Source of the DNA: Nakamurella panacisegetis
GTDB taxonomy: Bacteria > Actinomycetota > Actinomycetes > Mycobacteriales > Nakamurellaceae
Direction: 5' to 3'
Length of the DNA: 64,000 nt
Assembly (NCBI RefSeq): GCF_900104535.1
Contig: NZ_LT629710.1
Span: forward strand, 1,860,001 to 1,924,000
The translations under genes were made by a program, and so were the position numbers. How positions within the stretch are numbered: position 1 is the first letter of the stretch; every line of letters starts with the position of its first letter. This document shows, in pieces, positions 58,176 through 64,000 of this stretch. Below the pieces are notes generated by a model that saw only the letters and a program-made list of their open reading frames with translations, ran no database searches and was not told where the DNA came from.

Positions 58176-58889
58176 ATGGGGACACCGAGAAGCCGGGCCA
58201 TCGGCACCGGAACCGTCATCGTCGCGGCCGTTGCGATGGTTGTCGCCGGCTTCATCCTCATCAGCTCCGCCTTCCGTGGCTCATCGGCCGGAGCGGCGGC
58301 GGCCCTCCCGGACCACGTCTACGCGGCCTCGTCCGTCGCGGACCCATTCCCCTCGACACGCGCGTTGCCAGAGGTACTTTCCTCCGGGCCCGCGGTCACC
58401 GCGACATCGGCCACCTCACGACCCGAGTCCACGGCAGCGGGAACGGCGCCGGTGGCCTTGCTCCCGGACCGGCTCGTCATACCCGTGCTGGGCGTGAACG
58501 CCCCAGTGGTTCGGACCCCGCTGGTCAACGGGTCCCTGGAGCTTCCCGAGGAGGTCAACACCGTCACGCGGTGGACCGGGGGCGCCGACCCAGCCGGCAA
58601 GCAGGGCACCACCCTGGTCGCGGGCCACGTCGACAACAAATATCAGGGCGAGGGAGCGCTCTTCTGGATCCATACCCTGCAGGCCGGTGATGTCATCTAT
58701 CTGACCACCGACAAGAAGGCCACCCGCTGGAAAGTCACCGGCATGGAATCATTCGTGAAGCGCAGCCTTCCGGCATCGGTATTCGCCGGAAGCTCCGGCC
58801 CTCGCCGGCTGGTTCTGGTGACCTGCGGCGGCCCGTTCGCAAACGGCAACTACGAAGACAACGTGGTCGTCACCGCCCAACGCTTCTGA
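58176..58889 (+). CDS. Class F-like sortase (transpeptidase)
   Basis: This 237-aa protein has an N-terminal membrane helix (residues about 12-32), a linker and the sortase barrel with His151 in VAGHVDN and Cys217 in LVTCGGPF. Its C-terminus NYEDNVVVTAQRF fits class F. It shares GPRRLVLVTCGG with the sortase at 40532. Its upstream neighbour ends in IINTG. It is convergent with the copper ATPase gene (18-nt gap). Probably anchors surface protein 4. Confidence 0.88.
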   Translation: MGTPRSRAIGTGTVIVAAVAMVVAGFILISSAFRGSSAGAAAALPDHVYAASSVADPFPSTRALPEVLSSGPAVTATSATSRPESTAAGTAPVALLPDRLVIPVLGVNAPVVRTPLVNGSLELPEEVNTVTRWTGGADPAGKQGTTLVAGHVDNKYQGEGALFWIHTLQAGDVIYLTTDKKATRWKVTGMESFVKRSLPASVFAGSSGPRRLVLVTCGGPFANGNYEDNVVVTAQRF

Positions 58890-58907
58890 AGAACCCATCG
58901 TGCGACG

Positions 58908-61058
58908 CTAGCGATCGGCCTTCCGATCGGACGCGTGAATTCCGGCGTCGGGTCGCAGGTTGACCCGCCGCAGCAGTTGGGCGTTGGCAGCGACGATGAT
59001 GGTGGAGGCGCTCATCAGGACGGCGCCGACGGCGGGCGCCAGGACGAACCCGATCGGGGCCAGGACCCCGGCCGCCAGTGGGACCGCGAGCAGGTTGTAA
59101 CCCGTGGCCCACACCAGGTTCTGCCACATCTTGCGGTAGCTGGCCCGGGAAAGGGTGATCACCCCGACGACCGAGCGGGGGTCGTCGGAGGCCAGGACGA
59201 CACCGGCGGACTCGATGGCCACATCGGTGCCGGCGCCGATGGCGATGCCGACGTCGGCCCGGGCCAGCGCCGGGGCGTCGTTCACCCCGTCGCCGACCAT
59301 CGCCACCCGCTGCCCGCGGGCCTGCAGTTCGGCGACCTTGGAGTCCTTGTCGGCCGGGAGCACCTCGGCGAACACCTCGTCGACGCCGACGTGCCGGCCG
59401 ACGGCGTCGGCGACGGAGTGGGCGTCACCGGTGATCATCGCGACCTTCACCCCCAGGGCGTGCAGGTCGCGGATCGCGGCCACGGATTCGGGGCGGATCT
59501 CGTCGGCCAACGCCAACGCACCCACCACGATGCCGTCGGCCAGCACGTAGATGACGGTCGAGCCGTCGCCACGCCACCGCTGCGTCGCAGCCTGGATCGG
59601 TTCGGGCAGTTGAGGATCGGGTCCGTCGAGGATCCGGGGACCGCCGACGAGCACCGGCACGCCGTCGACCTCGGCCTGCACTCCGCGCCCGGTCAGCGAC
59701 CGAAATCCGCCGGCGGCCGGGACCGGGCCGCGGCGCTGAGCGGCAGTGACGATCGCCCGGGCCAGGGGGTGCTCGCTGTCGGCCTCGGCGGCGCCGGCCA
59801 GGGCCAGCACGCGCCCGGTCGCGGCGTCCTGGTCACCGTCGGCGGCAACGACCCCGGTGACGGCCGGGCGTCCTTTGGTCAGGGTGCCGGTCTTGTCGAA
59901 CAGCACCACGTTCACAGTGCGCATGCGCTCCAGGGCCAGTCGGTCCTTGACCAGGATTCCGGACTTGGCCGAGGTGGCGGTGGAGATGGCGATCACCAAC
60001 GGGATGGCCAGTCCGAGGGCGTGCGGGCACGCGATGACCAGCACGGTGACAGTCCGTTCGACGGCCTGCTGCGGGTCGCCGATCAGCGTCCAGACGACGA
60101 AGGTGATGATCCCGGCGACGGTGGCGAAGTAGAACAGCGCGGCCGCCGCCCGGTCGGCCAGGGCCTGGGCCCGGGACCTGGAGGACTGGGCCTGTTCGAC
60201 CAGGCGGCGGATGCCGGCCAGAGCGGTCTGCTCGCCGACGGCAGTGATCCGGACCCGGAGGGCGGAGTCGGTGGCGACGGTCCCGGCGACGACCCGGTCG
60301 CCGGCGCCGCGGGTCACGGCGCGGGACTCCCCGGTGATCATCGACTCGTCCAGGTGAGCCCGCCCGTCGACGACGGTGCCGTCGGCCGGGACGCGGCCGC
60401 CGGACCGGACCAGCACCACGTCGCCGGTTCTCAGCTCGTCAAGGGCAACTGTTTCCGGTCGGTCCTGGTGACCGATGCGCTCGGCCTGGTCGGGGAGCAG
60501 TCTGGCCAGGGCGTCCAGCGCCCCGGATGCCTGACCAAGGGCCCGCATCTCCAGCCAGTGGCCCAGCAGCATGATGACCACGAGGAGGGCCAGTTCCCAC
60601 CAGAAGTCCAGGTCCAGCCCACCCAGGTGCAGCGATGTCGCGGCCGAGGCGACGAATGCCACGGTGATCGCCAGGGCGATGAGCAGCATCATCCCCGGTT
60701 TGCGGGTCCGGATCTCCGACACCGCTCCGGTCAGGAACGGCCACCCGCCGTAGAGGAACACCACGGTGCCCAGCACGGGGGAGACCCAGCCCGTCCCGGC
60801 CGGCAGGTGGTAGCCGAGCAGCTCGGAGAACATGTGGCTGAATCCCACGACCGGCACCGTCAGGGCCAGGCTCCACCAGAACTTGTCCCGGAACTGCGCG
60901 GCATGATCCCCGTGGCCGCTGTGTCCCCCGTGGCCGCCCGAAGCGGTGTGGTCCATGGCCATGTGGTCATGGCCGGGCTGGCCCGGGTGTTCATCGCCGG
61001 CGGGTGCCGACCGGGGCCGGACTTCTTCGTGCTGGTGCGGGGTGTGCGACGTGGACAT
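58908..61058 (-). CDS. Copper-transporting P1B-type ATPase (CopB-like, CPH motif)
   Basis: This 716-aa inner-membrane pump exports copper or a related metal using ATP. A His-rich N-terminal tail (HGGHSGHGDH) precedes the membrane helices. The translocation motif is CPH (IACPHALGL), characteristic of CopB-type rather than CPC-type pumps. The phosphorylation site DKTGTLTKG, actuator GESRAVT region and MVGDGVNDAPAL hinge are intact. GGAG lies before the ATG at 61058. A CsoR-like palindrome sits 36 nt upstream. Soft-metal specificity cannot be settled by eye. Confidence 0.92.
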   Translation of the reverse strand: MSTSHTPHQHEEVRPRSAPAGDEHPGQPGHDHMAMDHTASGGHGGHSGHGDHAAQFRDKFWWSLALTVPVVGFSHMFSELLGYHLPAGTGWVSPVLGTVVFLYGGWPFLTGAVSEIRTRKPGMMLLIALAITVAFVASAATSLHLGGLDLDFWWELALLVVIMLLGHWLEMRALGQASGALDALARLLPDQAERIGHQDRPETVALDELRTGDVVLVRSGGRVPADGTVVDGRAHLDESMITGESRAVTRGAGDRVVAGTVATDSALRVRITAVGEQTALAGIRRLVEQAQSSRSRAQALADRAAAALFYFATVAGIITFVVWTLIGDPQQAVERTVTVLVIACPHALGLAIPLVIAISTATSAKSGILVKDRLALERMRTVNVVLFDKTGTLTKGRPAVTGVVAADGDQDAATGRVLALAGAAEADSEHPLARAIVTAAQRRGPVPAAGGFRSLTGRGVQAEVDGVPVLVGGPRILDGPDPQLPEPIQAATQRWRGDGSTVIYVLADGIVVGALALADEIRPESVAAIRDLHALGVKVAMITGDAHSVADAVGRHVGVDEVFAEVLPADKDSKVAELQARGQRVAMVGDGVNDAPALARADVGIAIGAGTDVAIESAGVVLASDDPRSVVGVITLSRASYRKMWQNLVWATGYNLLAVPLAAGVLAPIGFVLAPAVGAVLMSASTIIVAANAQLLRRVNLRPDAGIHASDRKADR

Positions 61059-61093
61059 CACGGTCTCCTGGAGTCGGTGGTACTCGCCTCAAC

Positions 61094-61114
61094 ATATACC
61101 CCATAGGGGTATAT
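61094..61114. promoter_or_regulatory. Copper-responsive operator (CsoR-like palindrome)
   Basis: Arms ATATACCCC and GGGGTATAT flank ATA, 36 nt upstream of the CopB-like start. TACCCC/GGGGTA half-sites are established for CsoR-type repressors. No CsoR gene is seen in the window. Confidence 0.7.
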
Positions 61115-61145
61115 TCCAGCGCTCCGGAAGAGAAATTGCCGGCCA

Positions 61146-61190
61146 GGCCGGACCGGGCGGTCGAGCAGGAGGACACCGCCCGGGCCGGCC
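61146..61190 (-). terminator. Hairpin terminator after the DUF305 gene
   Basis: GGCCGGACCGGGCGGT pairs with ACCGCCCGGGCCGGCC with one mismatch around a 13-nt loop. Confidence 0.7.
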
Positions 61191-61205
61191 CCGGCAAGCG
61201 CGTGG

Positions 61206-61907
61206 CTACATGCCCTTGAGCAGGTCCTGCATGGTGGCGATCTCGGCCGTCTGACTGGCGACGATCGATTTCGCCAAGGCCAGCGCGGCCGGGTTCTGCC
61301 CCGACGACTTCTCGGTGTCGGCCATGGTCAGAGCCCCCTGGTGATGGGTGATCATCAGCTGCAGGAACAGCTTGTCGAACGCGCTGCCCGCGGCCGAGGT
61401 CAGCTGACTCATCTGGGCATCGCTCATCATGCCGGGCATCGCTGTGGTGGTCCCGGCGGCGTGATCCATGCCGGACATGCCCCCGGCGGCCGGGCTGCTG
61501 GTGGTGACCGGCATACCGTTCATGTCACTCGACGGGGCCCACGCGGCCAGCCAACCCGACATCTCCTCGATCTCCGGGGTCTGCGCGGCCTTGATCTTCA
61601 CCGCGAGGGCCTTCACCGCCGGGCTGGAGGCCCTGGTCGGGGCCAGGTCGGCCATCGTGATGGCGCCCCGGTGGTGCACCAGCATCTCCTGCGCGAACGT
61701 GATGTCGGCCTGGTTGTGCGGGCCGGCCGGGGCGGTCGGCATCGCCTCCGCGGCACCGGAGCTCATCGGGCTGGAGCTGAGCGTGTCGGAACTCATCGAA
61801 GTGGAACTGGCTGCGGTCGGGCCGGGAGAGGCGGCGCCGCAGGCGGTCAGGGTGACGGCCAGCGCGGCGCCGGCGGCCAGGAGGCAGGTGCGAGTACGGA
61901 GATTCAT
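61206..61907 (-). CDS. DUF305 lipoprotein, copper-associated
   Basis: This 233-aa secreted protein has a signal peptide with lipobox LTAC (Cys about residue 23). The mature part carries two DUF305 units with HHRGAITMADL and HHQGALTMADT, rich in His and Met, as expected for metal handling outside the membrane. AAAGGAA lies upstream of ATG 61907. It sits between the CopB-like pump and another Met/His-rich protein; probably binds or sequesters copper. Confidence 0.87.
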   Translation of the reverse strand: MNLRTRTCLLAAGAALAVTLTACGAASPGPTAASSTSMSSDTLSSSPMSSGAAEAMPTAPAGPHNQADITFAQEMLVHHRGAITMADLAPTRASSPAVKALAVKIKAAQTPEIEEMSGWLAAWAPSSDMNGMPVTTSSPAAGGMSGMDHAAGTTTAMPGMMSDAQMSQLTSAAGSAFDKLFLQLMITHHQGALTMADTEKSSGQNPAALALAKSIVASQTAEIATMQDLLKGM

Positions 61908-61995
61908 GGTGCGGGTTCCTTTACCGAAGGTCGGAAGAAGTGGAAGAGAGCACGCCAAGACACCGGCCGCCGGATGACGGGCGATGTGGGGTGCT

Positions 61996-62451
61996 CTAAA
62001 CCCGCAGAACGCAGAGGGATATTCGAGGTGCGCCGGAACCCGGGGGCCCGCGTTCTGACCGTCCCGACCCGAGCCACCACGGCCCAGCGGCGGCCGGTCT
62101 CCCGGCTGCGCGGCGCAGTACCAGCAGCGCCAGAGCGACCAGACCGGCCCCGATGACCAGGAACAGGATGCAGGCGGCCATCCCGGACGACATACCGCCA
62201 CCGGAATCCGGGACCCCCGACATCATCGGTCCACCACTGGCCGTATTCATCGCGGCCGGCATCGCCCCGTGATGCGCCGGCTCGGCCGCCACCGCGCCCG
62301 GGTTCATCATCATGCCGTGGCCGCCGCCCGCATCATGTTCGGAAAGAACATGCATGCCGACGATCCCCGCGATGACCAGGCCCAGCAGGAGCCACCGGGC
62401 GGCAACCCAGACCCGTCCGCGAGGGCTTGTGCGCTCGGCGGTCTGGATCAC
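61996..62451 (-). CDS. Small His/Met-rich membrane protein (DUF6153-like)
   Basis: This roughly 151-aa protein has a hydrophobic helix (LLLGLVIAGIVGMHVLSEH), a His/Met-rich extracytoplasmic stretch and a second helix, then a basic tail. It resembles actinobacterial DUF6153 proteins. The GTG at 62451 is tentative; the frame stays open to 62568. It lies upstream of the DUF305 gene on the same strand, so a copper-related role is plausible. Confidence 0.6.
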   Translation of the reverse strand: MIQTAERTSPRGRVWVAARWLLLGLVIAGIVGMHVLSEHDAGGGHGMMMNPGAVAAEPAHHGAMPAAMNTASGGPMMSGVPDSGGGMSSGMAACILFLVIGAGLVALALLVLRRAAGRPAAAGPWWLGSGRSERGPPGSGAPRISLCVLRV

Positions 62452-62548
62452 CCGCCCAGTGTTGCCGACCGGAGGGGCCCGAGTACAGCCAACGTGCCCG
62501 GCCCCACGCCCGACCCGGGCGAGACAATGCCGGCGCGGACCTCGTCGG

Positions 62549-63790
62549 TCAGGCTTCCCTGACTCCACCCAGCTCGTCCCGGCGGCGGTTCAGATAGGCG
62601 ACCTCGGCGGTGTTTCCGGCCAGGTCGATGGCCCTGTCGTACGCGGCGCGCGCGTCCTGACCACGACCCAGCCGACGCAACAGATCGGCGCGGGTCGCGT
62701 GAAAGGCGTGATAGCCGGCCAACGCACCCTCCAGCCGGTCGACCGCGGCCATCGCCACTTCCGGGCCGTCCAGTTCGGCGACCGCGATGGCCCGGTTGAG
62801 GGCGACGATGGGGGACGGGTCGAGACGGGCGAGTTGGTCGTACAGGGCCACGATCTGGGACCAGTCGGTGTCCCGGACGTCGCGGGCGCTGGTGTGGACG
62901 GCATTGATGGCGGCGAGGATCTGGTAGCGCCCGGGAGCCGTCCGGGCCGCCAGGCGCTCGCGCACGAGCTGATGCCCCTCGGCGACCAGCGGCGCGTCCC
63001 AGGCCGACCGGTCCTGCTGGTCGAGGGTCACCAGTTCCCCGCCGGTCGAGACCCGGGCGTCCCGGCGGGCCTCGATCAGCAGCATCAAGGCCAGGAGTCC
63101 GACGACCTCGCCGTCCCCCGGCAGCAGGGTGCGGACCAACCGGGTCAACCGGATCGCCTCCGCGGTCAGCTCGTGACGTACCGGATCGCTCTCGGGGCCG
63201 GTCGCGAGGTAACCCTCGTTGAAGACCAGGAACAGGACGGTGAGGACGCCGGAGACCCGCTCCGGGAGATCCTCCGAGGCAGGCACCCGATACGGGATGC
63301 GCGCCGCCTTGATCTTGGTCTTCGCACGGGTGATCCGTTGTCCGACCGTGCTCTCCGGCAGCAGGAAGGCACGGGCGATCTCCCGCAGGGTCAGCCCGCC
63401 GACCAGGCGCAACGTCAGCGCCACCCGCGTTTCCATCGCCAGTGCCGGATGACAGCAGGTGAAGACCAGCCGGAGCTGATCGTCGTCGATGGCGCCGACC
63501 GGCTCGGGTGGGTCGTCGTCGGAGAACACCAGAGCCTCCTTGTGCTTGTCGTCGCGCTTGCTCTCCCGCCGGATCCGGTCGATGGCCTTGTGGTTGGCGG
63601 TGGTGGTGATCCAGCCACCTGGGTTGGCCGGTACGCCATCCGTCGGCCACCGCGCGACGGCGGCCGCGAATGCCTCGGCGGCCGCATCCTCGGCGATGTC
63701 GAGATCACCGAAACGTCTGGTCAGGCCGGCGACCACCCGTGACCACTGCTCGTGGTGGGCACGGGTGATCGCCTCCTGCACGTTGTTCAC
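62549..63790 (-). CDS. ECF42-type RNA polymerase sigma factor with TPR tail
   Basis: This 413-aa protein has sigma region 2 (DIAEDAAAEAFAAAVARWP) and region 4 (GLTLREIARAFLLPESTVGQR) in the first 190 residues. A C-terminal extension ending in a TPR-like helical tail (AFHATRADLLRRLGRGQDAR) replaces a separate anti-sigma factor. The GTG start overlaps the upstream YCII gene (GTGA). In ECF42 loci such YCII/DGPF proteins are the established partners. The 3' end overlaps the preceding frame region by a few bases. Confidence 0.88.
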   Translation of the reverse strand: MNNVQEAITRAHHEQWSRVVAGLTRRFGDLDIAEDAAAEAFAAAVARWPTDGVPANPGGWITTTANHKAIDRIRRESKRDDKHKEALVFSDDDPPEPVGAIDDDQLRLVFTCCHPALAMETRVALTLRLVGGLTLREIARAFLLPESTVGQRITRAKTKIKAARIPYRVPASEDLPERVSGVLTVLFLVFNEGYLATGPESDPVRHELTAEAIRLTRLVRTLLPGDGEVVGLLALMLLIEARRDARVSTGGELVTLDQQDRSAWDAPLVAEGHQLVRERLAARTAPGRYQILAAINAVHTSARDVRDTDWSQIVALYDQLARLDPSPIVALNRAIAVAELDGPEVAMAAVDRLEGALAGYHAFHATRADLLRRLGRGQDARAAYDRAIDLAGNTAEVAYLNRRRDELGGVREA

Positions 63791-64000
63791 TGGAACGGCC
63801 GGACCTCGACCTTGCCCTGGCAGGCCTTCGATCCGTCGGCGGCGAGCGCCAGCGCCTGGTCCAGATCGGCCGCCTCGATGATCCAGAACCCGCCGAGGTA
63901 CTCCTTCGACTCCAGGTAGGGCCCGTCGGTGACGAGCGGCCGGTCGCCCTGGCCGTCGACCACGGTCGACGTCACCGCCGACGCGAGACCGTTGGCGTAG
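63787..64000 (-). CDS. YCII/DGPF-domain protein (5'-truncated by right edge)
   Basis: Only the C-terminal portion is present: the frame is open to the right edge. VTDGPYLESKEYLGGFWIIEA carries the DGPF-type motif and the end reads KVEVRPFQ. Its stop overlaps the ECF42 sigma gene by 4 nt, so the pair is co-translated. Members of this family accompany ECF42 sigma factors and may act in their activation or in the stress response they govern. Confidence 0.88.
   Translation of the reverse strand, partial: YANGLASAVTSTVVDGQGDRPLVTDGPYLESKEYLGGFWIIEAADLDQALALAADGSKACQGKVEVRPFQ

Noticed and set aside
58935-61106. 723-aa plus-strand open frame opposite the copper ATPase
   Set aside because: Shadow of the CopB-like gene, which has all P-type ATPase motifs on the minus strand.

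Overview
The window is about 64 kb of high-GC DNA with actinobacterial codon bias (strong GC3, GTG and TTG starts, many 4-nt ATGA/GTGA gene overlaps). It comes from a free-living, sugar-scavenging actinomycete. The mix of MsiK-style sugar ABC operons, sortase substrates and an ECF42-type sigma factor fits Nakamurella-like or related soil genera, but the genus is inference only. No rRNA, CRISPR array or intact tRNA was seen.

Region 1 (1-10.8 kb) is a deoxy-sugar (L-rhamnose or L-fucose type) catabolic island. It holds two RbsC/RhaP-Q-type permeases, a divergent Gfo/Idh/MocA dehydrogenase, and a tightly overlapped operon: Zn-dependent dehydrogenase, DHDPS-family enzyme, second Gfo/Idh enzyme, amidohydrolase lactonase, enolase-superfamily acid-sugar dehydratase and RhaM-like mutarotase. 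IclR and DeoR regulators and a fumarylacetoacetate-hydrolase-family enzyme follow. Together they look like a non-phosphorylative route from sugar through lactone, acid and 2-keto-3-deoxy acid to C3 units.

Region 2 (10.9-22.4 kb) is an alpha-glucoside island. It has a ROK-type repressor divergent from a MalEFG-type ABC transporter without its own ATPase, a GH13 alpha-glucosidase, a Gfo/Idh oxidoreductase and a ThuA-like protein, followed by a large secreted GH15 glucoamylase/glucodextranase. Region 3 (22.4-26.5 kb) has three successive divergent regulator/enzyme pairs (AKR-TetR, cupin-MarR, TetR-SDR), each with a visible palindromic operator.

Region 4 (26.5-58.9 kb) is the striking part: a cell-surface island of four giant secreted proteins built from DUF11-type repeats (about 2,122, 1,842, 2,505 and 1,206 aa). 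Two of them are each followed by a strong hairpin and a class F-like sortase gene. One protein ends in a canonical LAYTG anchor. The other three end in an unusual (V/I)I(D/N)TG motif plus membrane segment and basic tail, which may be a non-canonical sorting signal matched to the adjacent sortases. Two of the four share a nearly identical N-terminal head domain, and two share a C-terminal cassette. The first gene carries two 1-nt frameshifts. The island also contains an IS110 remnant, a complete IS3-family element (25-bp inverted repeats, CGG target duplication) that truncates a minus-strand DUF11 fragment, a lipoprotein gene and a LuxR-type regulator.

Region 5 (58.9-64 kb) is a copper-resistance cluster (CopB-like P1B ATPase preceded by a CsoR-like palindrome, DUF305 lipoprotein, small His/Met-rich membrane protein). 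It is followed by a YCII protein and an ECF42-type sigma factor, the former cut by the right edge.
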